Source: Blattamonas nauphoetae (taxonomy: Eukaryota; Preaxostyla; Oxymonadida). From it: 64,000 nucleotides of DNA. The notes under the pieces are model-generated. The model worked only from the letters and a program-made list of their open reading frames with translations. It had not been told where the DNA came from and did not search any database. Shown here piece after piece: positions 30,929-40,985 of this stretch. The position numbers and the translations under genes are program-made. Every line of letters starts with the position of its first letter. Position 1 is the stretch's first letter. Location of the stretch: positions 154,738 through 218,737 of the forward strand of contig JARBJD010000110.1 in the NCBI GenBank assembly GCA_033064195.1, read 5' to 3'.

Positions 30929-33900
30929 ATGTCAACATCCTTTTCTCCTTCCTTTCTCTCTCCTTCCTATTCTCCTCAAAATGAATATACTATCAGTGAT
31001 TCTTCGATAAAGCTGGATTTCCAAACATCTTCACCTCTCGCTCAAACATCTATCCCTTCTTCATATGAACGAGTTTCTTCAGCATCTTCACCGACGGAAG
31101 AATCTGTTCATTCATTTCGATCAGCACATCTCTCTCCATTTGAACAAGGCCAGTTTAGTTCAACACCAACACTCTCCAAGTTCACACCAAAAAGAAGTGC
31201 AACCGAACCATTTGCCTCCCTCCTTCCTCAGCTCAGCACGATGTCTTCCCGAAGTTCCCAACGAGAAGAGATTCTCACTGATATTCAGAAAGAAGCAGCA
31301 TCCATGGCGAGATCTCATAAAAATCTCCAATCACAACTTGTTCAGAGTTATATTGACGTACATGAAATGGAAGATGCAGTGAAAAGAGCACAAGAAGAAT
31401 CTGGGGTCCTTAAGGACGAAGTACAGGAACTCAGTCAAGTAAACAATGATCTCTCATTCAAAACCGCATCCACACGGTATTTGTCTTATTTTTTAACAGC
31501 TACGTTTAATGTTTCATGTCATTCTCAATTATGCTCATTTTCCTCTCATTACTCCAATCTGCTTTCTGTTCTCTCACCATCCAAGTGAAACAAACGCATG
31601 GCTCCTCAAGAACAATTCACAACTCAAAGATCAAAATACTTCTCTTCAAAAAGAAAATGAACGCCTAAAATTTGAATTGGACACACTCAGAACGCAGCTA
31701 GTTCGGTTCCGAGACTCAACAGCAGCCCTCAAGAAACGCTCAGACCAAATATCTCAGATTGAAGAAGAAAATATGAATAATCGGAAGCGCATTAGTGCAT
31801 TGGAAAGTCTCGTTGAAAAATTAAGCCTAGAGCTAGGAGATCAAAAATCTCAAACGGACAAAGTCACATCAGAATTAATCAAAGAAAGAAGAGCTCTCGA
31901 AGGAAAAGAAATGGAGTTCAAAGCACAAGCACAAATTTTGAACGACAGAGTTTTAGTAACAGAGCAGGAAACTGTCAGCGAGCGAGAGAAATTGAAACGC
32001 GAAATCGAGCGACAAGAAAAGGAAAAGGAAAAAATCAGAGAAGATGAACAAGAAAAAAATCGGCAAAATTTGATTGATTTACAAGAACGGCAACAAGAGG
32101 AGATCCAAAAAATTGTGAACGAATTGACAACGAAACATCAAATTGAACTCAACGAGATCGTTTCGAAGAAGGAAGAAGAGCACGCTGAATCAACAAAACG
32201 TCTGATAAGTCAATTTGAAACCGAGAAGCAGGAACTCATGGACACGCAACAACAGCGGTATACGACCTTCCTCGCCCAAATCAACGAAGAGAATTCAAAG
32301 AAGGATCAACTACACTCCAACGAACTCGAAATGAAGCTCCAACAACTCAAGCAACACTACCAAAACGAACTTGAAAAGAAAGACCGAGAAATTCGGAAGA
32401 AGGAGGAGAAGTTAGAGTCAACAGTCCAACAATGGAAGACCGCCCTCGAACTGGAGAAGGACGAGAAAAGGTCGGATCTGGAAGAAGAGCGAGGGAAGAG
32501 TGAGGCGAGGCAGCAAGAACTTATGGATCGACTGAATGGAAGGGTTTCGGAGGAACGAGACAGGGCAGAGAAAGCGGAGGACGAGAGCCGAAAGAAGGAT
32601 GCCCAGATTGAACGACTCCAGGAAGAGCTTCAGCGAGCAAAAATGGAGCACCGGCGAGAACAGGACCGCTCGGAAGAAAACTGGAAGTTCCAACAAAACG
32701 AAGAACATGAGAGACATCTGGAGGCCCTTCAGCAGAAGGACGAGGAGTGGATTCAGAAGGGGAAAGAGGAGCGAGCAGCAATGAAGCAGCTGCTGAAAGA
32801 GAAGCTGGAGGAGAAGGACGAGGTCTGGAGGAAACAGATGCAGCGAGAGAGAGAGCAGTGGGAACGAGAGAAGGAAGAATGGGCGGAGAAGCAGGAGGAG
32901 TGTGAAATGGAAATGAAGGAGATGCGAGCAGAGTTGGAGCGGAATGACGAGTGGTGGAGGGAGAAGATGAACGAGAAGGGACGCGAAAACGAGGAACGCT
33001 TTCGGCGGGAAAGGGAGGACTGGAAAAGAAAGGAAGAGGAGAGGCGTGAATTGGAGAGGAGCCTTCGAAAGAGCCTCGAAGAGAAGGAGGAGCAGCTGAG
33101 AGAAGTTGCCGAGACACTCGACAAGTACAAAGAAGAGAATGGAATTCTTGTGGCTGAGTTGGAAGAGTTCCAGAAGGGCCAGATGAGAGAGCGGATGGAA
33201 GAAAAGCTAAAAGAGGAGAAACGAGAGGAGGAGAAGAAGCGGGAAGAGAAGCGACGAGAGAAGCGAATGAGAAAGGAGAGGGAGGAACATGGCATTGAGC
33301 GGCAACGGCTTGAGAAGGAGTCTGACGAACTCCACAGACAGGTCTGAATCTTTCTCGTCTTCTTCATTTCTCTCTCAGCTCATCGTGGAGCGAGAATCCC
33401 ACTCTTCCATTGTAGCACAGTTGAAGGAGCAGGCAGCAACTGAGCAACAGTTGCGGGACGAGGTAATAATCTCGCTCAAACAAGACATTGCTCAGAAGGA
33501 AAACATGATTCTTGATCTCCGCGAATCTGCACAGGCCTCTCGCTCTGATTTTGAGCGAATCAAGTCAGAGCTGGGGATGGAGTTGGGAAGGATGGAATCG
33601 GGCCGTCTGAATGAAATCGACATGCTCGTTGAAGAACGCGACAGACTTCTCCGCTCTGTTCGGAGGCAGGAATCCGACACGATGTTCCAGCGCGACGACA
33701 GGGCAAGTGTGATGATGCCCACCGAGCGAGGATTCTCTCAAACTCAGCCGCTGTCGTCACGCAGTGAACGTCAGGATGAGAGATTGAGTCAAACAATGCG
33801 AGAGCGACAGTGGAATGACCAATCCCTGCTTTCCTCGTCACTACTCCCTCAGCCGTCTCAAACGAGGTCAGATTCAAACATCCTTTCCACTCCGAACACT

Positions 33901-34485
33901 CGCCCCGTCACACAGCCGTCTTTTCAACACACACTCTCACCTTTCATCATTTCAGAAGCGCCACGCCACTCATCCACAACACAATCTCGAAATGCTGCTG
34001 GACATGAAATGTCTGCACGTGATGGTGAACGGGGAGTTCTCGATGGAACACTCTCTCATCCAGCACTGTCTCCATACACATCTGCCTTCATCCACAACAC
34101 ATCTCATCTGAACACACTCCAGACCTCTGACCATCTGCCGCACTATTCTTCGTTTGATCCACAGCGGACGGGGGTCTCGTTTGGGAGAGTGGGGGAACAG
34201 GGCGGGTGGGGAGAAGTTGAGGACGATGGTCAGAGGCCAGTCGGAGTTCATGAGCCTCACATGCTCCAACCGTATTTCGATCTGGACATCCATCAACAGG
34301 AAGTGGGCAACACTCCATCTCCAACTTCTGGGAAGGGATCGAAAAGACGGATCTCGGAGAAGAGACTCAAAGAGAAAGATCAACGAAAAGAGAAGACACT
34401 CAAAAATGAGTCCATCGCTGTCTCTCCTGGTACTGGGCAAACTCATCGAACCAAGGAGCGAGGAACGAAGAGGAGGAAGGAGTAG
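30929..34485 (+). CDS. Very long coiled-coil protein
   Basis: Three exons: 30929 to about 31479, about 31588 to 33340 and about 33379 to 34485. The first intron joins TASTR to ETNAWLLKNNSQ, the second (about 37 nt) joins DELHRQ to LIVERESHSS. The protein is about 1130 residues: a Ser-rich head, continuous coiled coil from about residue 130 to 830 with an increasing Glu/Arg content, a shorter coil, and a Ser/Thr-rich tail ending in a basic stretch. No domain beyond coiled coil is visible. It starts only 44 bases from the divergent cathepsin start. Its organisation (Ser-rich head, long coil, Ser/Pro tail) parallels the gene at 13440-17115. Confidence 0.8.
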
Positions 34486-34520
34486 TGAAGTCGACACTTT
34501 TAATTTGACAACTTTTCTTT

Positions 34521-34862
34521 TCATCCTGCTTTCTGGGCATCTTTGCAGCCAATATCATCATTTTGAAGATTATTTCCGAAAACTCCCATTGTGCGCCGAG
34601 TCGTCGACCCAATTTCATCAAAAGTGCTCGAAGTTGGCTTTAGCCTGAAAATAGCCGAAATGGTTCTGTATGCTGAGAAGTAGGAAAAGAAGGGAAGAAT
34701 AATGATAATAAATTGACCGGGTATTCCCCATTTGCATAAGAGGGCAATTGAGAATACAGTCTGTGAAAATGTGTTTAGGATATCAATCACGAGAAACGAA
34801 ACTATATGCCGAACCACAAACGAAAATGTGCACCCAATCTCATTGAGTGCAATGAGAATCAT
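34521..34862 (-). CDS. Small multi-span membrane protein, unrecognised
   Basis: ATG at 34862 gives 113 residues with at least two strongly hydrophobic segments (FVVRHIVSFLVIDIL; FIIIILPFFSYFSAY) and a hydrophilic C-terminal 40 residues. No family is recognised. It sits downstream of the PMP-like gene on the same strand (stop at 34983), and may include an upstream exon. It converges with the coiled-coil gene ending at 34485, leaving 35 bases between stops. Confidence 0.4.
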   Translation of the reverse strand: MILIALNEIGCTFSFVVRHIVSFLVIDILNTFSQTVFSIALLCKWGIPGQFIIIILPFFSYFSAYRTISAIFRLKPTSSTFDEIGSTTRRTMGVFGNNLQNDDIGCKDAQKAG

Positions 34863-34982
34863 GACAGAGAGTGGGTGATTGAAAATGAGGCTGACGTTCG
34901 AAGGATAAATGTAGGCTGACTAAGAAAAAGACTCAAAAACGAGTAGGAAAGAAAGGTGCGACGGTAAATAGTAAAATGACAC

Positions 34983-36290
34983 TCAATATAAACCATAAAC
35001 CACACTGCACAGAATGCAAAAGACAATTTGATAAAGACTGAAAGGCGACTGATAGAATGTTCCGACTCCATCCACATCTTGACGGATATAGTTAACTGAT
35101 GCGATGGTCGATCGGACAAGCCATTTTCCAGCAGGCCATAAGTCAGATGATTTTGCTTCGGCAACAATTCGTTCCATGCCATCTTCTTCGATGATGGTCA
35201 GATATCGCCATGTTGGATTCGTCGGCGGTTGATCATTGAAATAAGGCGAAACACAGAACGCATTACTTCCACATCGATAAATGTTCGATCCCGATACCAC
35301 CAGTCGCACTGTCGTCAGTTCTCGTGTTGCTCCTCGGACTGCTGAGAAAACGAACGATTGTGCGTTCGGGGGAGAATTTGTCGGTGTCAGTTCGACAATA
35401 GTACCTGAGTAATTTGTGTACAGATCAACTCCTCGAGATATAATTTCAAGATGGCCTGACAAATCAAGTCCTCCATCATATCCATCGACTCCTGATTGTA
35501 TGAGCGCCTGGGCACCGTCCGTATCTTCACTAAGCAAGAAGACATTGCGTTTCGGTGTGTAGGCTGATTTCCCTTCGACTGGTTGTGGATACCAGTTGTC
35601 TTTGAAGCGATAATAATCCAGGTTAAGAACCGGCCTTGGCAAGAGAGGGTCGAACGAATCGTGAGGATTGCAGTTTCGTAGCGACAGTCCTCCAAGGTGA
35701 AGCCCTGCCAGTGTTATGTTTTCGATTGTGGCCCAAGTATTTGCCAATCGAACGGCTGCAATTTGTCCATCCCAGATACACACAATGGAATCTCGTGCAG
35801 GCAAATCATCTGGTGCCTCGTCGGAGATATCTTCAATAACAACATTTATGAGGGAGATATTTGTGTTGTCGACACAGGCAATGATGGAGGTTTGATAGAC
35901 ATTGTCAACAAAATAATATGACCTGATTGTTAAGTCTGTGAAGGTAACATCCATCGAATTTGTTGAATTAGCATTGAAGCTGATCACCCCTCCTCCTTCC
36001 AATATTCCTCCTGTAGCTCCATCGAATTTGATTGCCATTTTTCCTGCTGGACCTGGTCCAATCAAAACCGATGATTTCAATTCTGCTTTTGCATCAATCG
36101 TGATAGTCACATCCTCTGTGTAGCTCACAGTTGGAGAGTCTCCTTCGGAGAGAGCTTGGAGGTGGTCAAGTGAAAGGCATGGTGCTGAGCTCGGGCAGTT
36201 TGAACCGTCGTCGTCAACACCAGTACTGCTCAAATAATAGGTTGCAGGAGCCGTATTCAGTGAGGACAACAAGAAGTAAATGAGGAACAT
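34983..36290 (-). CDS. Secreted PMP/beta-helix-like surface protein, copy 1 (intact)
   Basis: An uninterrupted frame of 435 residues. It begins with a signal peptide (MFLIYFLLSSLNTAPA) and the mature start TYYLSSTGVDDDGSNCPSSA followed by PCLSL, a pattern shared with polymorphic-membrane-protein and pectin-lyase-like repeat proteins. The body is rich in short beta-strand-like blocks (GGILEGGGVISFNANSTNSM; VTFTDLTIRSYYF) and N-glycosylation sites. It ends in a hydrophobic tail (FSLYQIVFCILCSVVYGLY), which could be a membrane or GPI-anchor signal. A surface or secreted role is inferred; the substrate is unknown. It is one arm of an inverted duplication with the gene at 36500-37806. Confidence 0.75.
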   Translation of the reverse strand: MFLIYFLLSSLNTAPATYYLSSTGVDDDGSNCPSSAPCLSLDHLQALSEGDSPTVSYTEDVTITIDAKAELKSSVLIGPGPAGKMAIKFDGATGGILEGGGVISFNANSTNSMDVTFTDLTIRSYYFVDNVYQTSIIACVDNTNISLINVVIEDISDEAPDDLPARDSIVCIWDGQIAAVRLANTWATIENITLAGLHLGGLSLRNCNPHDSFDPLLPRPVLNLDYYRFKDNWYPQPVEGKSAYTPKRNVFLLSEDTDGAQALIQSGVDGYDGGLDLSGHLEIISRGVDLYTNYSGTIVELTPTNSPPNAQSFVFSAVRGATRELTTVRLVVSGSNIYRCGSNAFCVSPYFNDQPPTNPTWRYLTIIEEDGMERIVAEAKSSDLWPAGKWLVRSTIASVNYIRQDVDGVGTFYQSPFSLYQIVFCILCSVVYGLY

Positions 36291-37735
36291 TGAAGCTAAA
36301 ATTAATGCTGAGCGGATCTGACCCTAAAATAGTTATTTTTTCCAGAATGTCACTCTTGGATGAGATTCGTTTCAGATAAACCTTCTGCATTGTGGACGCA
36401 TGTCAATGGGAAACAAAGACCGGCAAATACTATCATTTCGACCGATATCGTCAAGAACAATTTTAGGGTCAGATCAACTCAAAATTGATTTTAGCTTCAA
36501 TGTTCCTCATTTACTTCTTGTTGTCCTCACTGAATACGGCTCCTGCAACCTATTATTTGAGCAGTACTGGTGTTGACGACGACGGTTCAAACTGCCCGAG
36601 CTCAGCACCATGCCTTTCACTCGACCACCTCCAAGCTCTCTCCGAAGGAGACTCTCCAACTGTGAGCTACACAGAGGATGTGACTATCACGATTGATGCA
36701 AAAGCAGAATTGAAATCATCGGTTTTGATTGGACCAGGTCCAGCAGGAAAAATGGCAATCAAATTCGATGGAGCTACAGGAGGAATATTGGAAGGAGGAG
36801 GGGTGATCAGCTTCAATGCTAATTCAACAAATTCGATGGATGTTACCTTCACAGACTTAACAATCAGGTCATATTATTTTGTTGACAATGTCTATCAAAC
36901 CTCCATCATTGCCTGTGTCGACAACACAAATATCTCCCTCATAAATGTTGTTATTGAAGATATCTCCGACGAGGCACCAGATGATTTGCCTGCACGAGAT
37001 TCCATTGTGTGTATCTGGGATGGACAAATTGCAGCCGTTCGATTGGCAAATACTTGGGCCACAATCGAAAACATAACACTGGCAGGGCTTCACCTTGGAG
37101 GACTGTCGCTACGAAACTGCAATCCTCACGATTCGTTCGACCCTCTCTTGCCAAGGCCGGTTCTTAACCTGGATTATTATCGCTTCAAAGACAACTGGTA
37201 TCCACAACCAGTCGAAGGGAAATCAGCCTACACACCGAAACGCAATGTCTTCTTGCTTAGTGAAGATACGGACGGTGCCCAGGCGCTCATACAATCAGGA
37301 GTCGATGGATATGATGGAGGACTTGATTTGTCAGGCCATCTTGAAATTATATCTCGAGGAGTTGATCTGTACACAAATTACTCAGGTACTATTGTCGAAC
37401 TGACACCGACAAATTCCCCCCGAACGCACAATCGTTCGTTTTCTCAGCAGTCCGAGGAGCAACACGAGAACTGACGACAGTGCGACTGGTGGTATCGGGA
37501 TCGAACATTTATCGATGTGGAAGTAATGCGTTCTGTGTTTCGCCTTATTTCAATGATCAACCGCCGACGAATCCAACATGGCGATATCTGACCATCATCG
37601 AAGAAGATGGCATGGAACGAATTGTTGCCGAAGCAAAATCATCTGACTTATGGCCTGCTGGAAAATGGCTTGTCCGATCAACAATTGCTGCTGAGAACTA
37701 TATCCGTCAGGATGTGGATGGAGTCGGAACATTCT
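35054..37735. repeat. Head-to-head inverted gene duplication, arms about 1.25 kb
   Basis: Bases 35054-36290 and 36500-37735 are nearly identical in inverted orientation, centred near 36395. The non-palindromic centre is about 130 bases (36335-36460) and presumably contains a bidirectional promoter. Similarity continues about 45 bases upstream of both start codons, then decays. At the 3' sides the copies diverge abruptly after GGAACATTCT, so the C-terminal tails differ. Confidence 0.93.
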
Positions 37736-37806
37736 CTCGTGCAGCTTTCAGTCTCTCGAAAATCGCGGCATTTCTGATCTTTACCGTTGTTCTTGCCTCG
37801 TTCTGA
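36500..37806 (+). pseudogene. Secreted PMP/beta-helix-like protein, copy 2 (single-base frameshift)
   Basis: From ATG 36500 the product matches copy 1 residue for residue through about residue 310 (TNYSGTIVELTPTNSP), then shifts frame. A C-run at 37415-37421 is one base shorter than in copy 1, closing the frame at 37474. The matching downstream part reads on in another frame from about 37480 (RLVVSGSNIYRCGSNAFCVS) to a TGA at 37804-37806, with a different hydrophobic tail (FLIFTVVLASF). Either this copy is a very recent pseudogene or the homopolymer is a sequence error; the near-identity of the remainder fits either. Confidence 0.8.
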
Positions 37807-38713
37807 AATGTTGCTTGAAATATTGTTCTTGTTTTCTTTCTCTCTTACACCGATATTAGTGTCTTAACTCTTTCAGTTCTCTCTTCTTTAGCCAGCTCGT
37901 TGCCGTCTCTTCGTGAGAACCTTTTCGTACCTTTTATCCTCATCACATTCATGGAAATGAACTCCCTATTAATATCGGAGATAAATCTTCTTTCTTTGTT
38001 AGTCACCCAACAATCCGGGAGTAAATAACTATGCGGGAGTTTTTTTATGTGTCTCAAAAGTTGGGAGTAACCTTGGATTTTTAATTTTTTCGACAATTTT
38101 TCACTAGAAATAACATATTTATGAATAAATGAAGTGTCCTAGGTGGTTCAGAACAAATAGTTTTGATTACCCAGCACATATTTCTCATGACCTTGAAAAG
38201 TTGATCTCGTTGTATCTCCATAACCAGACAAAATTTTGACATGAAATTTTCGCGAAAATGAATGATTTGAGAAAAATAAACTTTTGACATTTCAAACTTT
38301 TTTTCGAAGGCACCAAAATCAAGGTTTTTCATCATTTTCAAGGAATGCTCCAAGAGTCTTCGGATTTGTCACTCACGATTCGCCTTTCATGCAAAATTGA
38401 TCATTTGAACTCGATTAGGACAGAGTTGACATCATTTGTAGGAATTTTGAAAACGAAATTCCCTTCTGATGCATAGCGAGAGAGCAATTTTGGGATGATG
38501 TCAAAATCAACACATTCTTTCTCGAGAGGTGGGGAAAAAAATTAAAAAGTTAAAATATCAAAAGTTTATTTTTCTCAAATCATTCATTTTCGCGAAAATT
38601 TCATGTCAAAATTTTGTCTGGTTATGGAGATACAACGAGATCAACTTTTCAAGGTCATGAGAAATATGTGCTGGGTAATCAAAACTATTTGTTCTGAACC
38701 ACCTAGGACACTT

Positions 38714-39197
38714 CGGCAAGGGTGGACTTTCTGGGCCAAAAAACTCTATGTAGTGGCAAAAAAGTTGTGCTCGGCGGGAGTCGAACCCCGAGCACAACAG
38801 TCGACAGAGGGGTTGGCTACCGCTAGGCCAAACGCGCCGCACGTTCACTTCCCAAAAATTGGTGTCTTGAAGGGAGAACTGCAGTAGATTGTCACTTCAC
38901 GATACATCATGATCAATCGCTATGTTTTGAAAAATTGTAAGAAAATTCGAGACATAAAGTTGAAATGAATCAAGAAAGCGTAAAGATGAAGTGATATAGT
39001 TCGCCGATCGACCTCATCAAACACGATCGAATGATCGTGACATTCTCTGAGACGATCTCGACAGTATTCTCAACATTTTGAAAAAAAAACGTGTTCACAT
39101 CCATATTCGACAATTTATTACGAGAGAATAGCCTCGATGAACTACAATGTCACAACACACCTCGATCACCTTTGGCCCAGAAAGTCCACTCGTGCCG
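38714..39197. mobile_element. Nested 484-bp TIR element with 6-bp target duplication
   Basis: Inserted into the right arm of the outer element. Its ends are inverted repeats of the form CGGCAnGnGTGGACTTTCTG, extending four more matched bases (GGCC). It is bounded by the direct duplication ACACTT at 38708-38713 and 39198-39203; removing one copy plus the element restores the outer arm exactly as seen in its partner. The interior holds a tRNA-like sequence and otherwise AT-rich noncoding DNA. A 6-bp duplication points to a superfamily other than mariner; which one is not clear. Confidence 0.88.
38776..38850 (-). other. tRNA-like sequence inside the nested element
   Basis: On the minus strand a box-A-like TGGCCTAGCGGTAGCC is followed about 35 bases later by a box-B-like GGGTTCGACTCCC, the internal promoter pattern of tRNA genes. 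The 3' part can form an alternative stem (GTGCTCGG with CCGAGCAC), and the acceptor ends do not pair well, so it is more likely a degenerate or tRNA-derived sequence than a functional tRNA. Confidence 0.55.
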
Positions 39198-40402
39198 ACA
39201 CTTCATTTATTCATAAATATGTTATTTCTAGTGAAAAATTGTCGAAAAAATTAAAAATCCAAGGTTACTCCCAACTTTTGAGACACATAAAAAAACTCCC
39301 GCATAGTTATTTACTCCCGGATTGTTGGGTGACTAGTCACTCATTGCAGAAATGGACGATTATCAACTTTTTCCTCGAGATTTCCATTGGAAAGCAGCTC
39401 GAGAACATTGATTTTGGTTCTTTGCATCCTTTTCATTTGAGTTTGACTATTTGTCCAGTATTCTCATTTCGTGCATTCTCACTATCACGTTAACTGTTCA
39501 GCCAGCCTTTCTTTGTGCATGATGCTCCATGAATGACTCGGAGTATGTGTGAGAAAATTTTTGAAAACTTGGGAGCGTACCCCTGCTCGTAAAAACGAAG
39601 TATCTCAGTTTTTTTGTGAACTTTGTGAATGAGGAGGACTCTGACTACATAAATCTGTGATTTTTTTCGGATAGATCATAAATCAAAAAAAGTGGTGAAA
39701 ACTAGATCTAAGTTACAAAACTGATTTCTATTCGAAACCTTCAACATATTATTCCTTTTTATTCAGAATAAATCCACCGATCGCTCAATATCATGACTAG
39801 AGAGTGAGAAAATGATAAGAGAAGAAAAGTGCGGTATTTCCTCTAGAGGCACCAAAACAAGTCATCAATCACCGAATGATGCTCATCCACAACTAATTAT
39901 CCACCAGACGAAAGTTTTTTATACGTGGTACGTCTGAAGTGGTCCGAACAAGTGGAACGTCAAAATGAAGAAGAAGACTACAATGATGAGTTATTCGATG
40001 GTGTTGATGCGTGTATTGTTCTCGTTTGGGTCTTCGTGCTGGGTGACTTGCCTCTTGACTTCTGCCTCTCGGTTGTGTGCCCACGGTCTTTAAAGGAGAG
40101 TGGTGAGAGAGTGAAAGCTGAAGAAAGAGGAGGGTTGGTGATTGCTCGCGATTGTCTGGCTGGAGTCCGGGCGATGTCGTTCTATTTCTCCCGTTTTGTC
40201 GGTAACAACCTTGCCTTCTTCACTGTTCATGTCTTTTGGATGTTTTTCTTCCTTTGTCCTTATCTTGTCGTCGATTTTCTCGATTGATTGTCCTTTCCCG
40301 CTCTTGTCGTGGCTCCCGTTGTCGGGTTCTGTTCCCTTTCCGTTTTCGCTCGGGGAGTTGGAGTGAGATTGATTGAGAAATAAATTAAATGAGTAGGGGA
40401 GT

Positions 40403-40669
40403 GTGATAGTTGGGGTTGTGAACGGGATAGGGGATGAGTCGAAGCTGAGCGGGCTTCGGGAAGAGTTTGCCTTGTTAGTGAAGTGGGTGACGGATTATCA
40501 AAAGACAATGAATTGTGATCATTGCAAGAATGACAGTAGTGTTGAAGAGCTTGTTTTGAGAATGTTTCGCGAGGTGTGTCGTGAGAAAAGTTGCGATCAA
40601 GATGTTGAGCGTTCTTTGTGGTCGGATCTGATTGAAGAGCTTCCATTTCATCAGAAACAGTGTTTCTAG
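40403..40669 (+). CDS. Hypothetical small protein, weak support
   Basis: An open frame with a plausible C-terminal half (LREEFALLVKWVTDYQKTMN; VEELVLRMFREVCREKSC) ending TAG at 40667-40669. Base composition is G/T-rich compared with neighbouring genes. An opposite-strand frame (40260-40646) is equally open but compositionally simple. The region 39340-40400 upstream holds overlapping open frames on both strands, none convincing. Function unknown. Confidence 0.28.
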   Translation: MIVGVVNGIGDESKLSGLREEFALLVKWVTDYQKTMNCDHCKNDSSVEELVLRMFREVCREKSCDQDVERSLWSDLIEELPFHQKQCF

Positions 40670-40697
40670 CTCGGTGAGGGAAAAAAGTTAAAAAGGA

Positions 40698-40770
40698 TGC
40701 CTCGGGCCGGTTTCGATCCAGCTACCTGCAGATCTTCAGTCTGACACTCTACCAATTGAGCTACCGAGGC
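40698..40770 (-). tRNA. tRNA-Phe (GAA)
   Basis: Minus strand: acceptor GCCTCGG pairs with CCGAGGC, D arm TAGCTCAATTGGTAGAGT, anticodon loop CTGAAGA with anticodon GAA, and T arm GCTGG-ATCGAAA-CCGGC. The length is 73 with discriminator A. The outermost pair of the anticodon stem is imperfect, but all other stems close and the A and B boxes are intact. No intron. Confidence 0.88.
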
Positions 40771-40985
40771 CGCGAAAAAAGGGTCAAAAATTCGGAATTT
40801 GTCAAAAATGGTGAAGTAAAAAAAAGTTTATTAGATACCAACACACTTGAGTGGAAGAGAGATGACTCAATCAATCAGAACACTTCTGGAAGTATATTGA
40901 AGGGGAAATGAAAGCCTGAATTTCACAGATACTGGAGATGGGTGTCTCTGGTTGTTTCTGTCTCTGATGCAGTTTTTGAAGCGAT

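Larger units (their letters stand above)
38002..39333. mobile_element. Foldback/MITE-like element with long TIRs and TA duplication (outer element)
   Basis: Left end TA|GTCACCCAACAATCCGGGAG at 38000 and right end ...GGGTGAC|TA at 39335 form inverted termini flanked by TA, as in Tc1/mariner-type elements. The left arm (38002 to about 38290) matches the right arm in two pieces, about 38555-38713 and 39204-39333, because another element sits inside the right arm. Without that insertion it would be about 840 bp. It has no coding capacity and would depend on a transposase elsewhere. The pieces are nearly identical, suggesting a recent origin. Confidence 0.85.

Noticed and set aside
39925-40287. 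Plus-strand 120-codon frame with hydrophobic segments upstream of the tRNA
   Set aside because: Both strands are open through this region with skewed composition, there is no homology signal, and no splice connection to a second exon is convincing.
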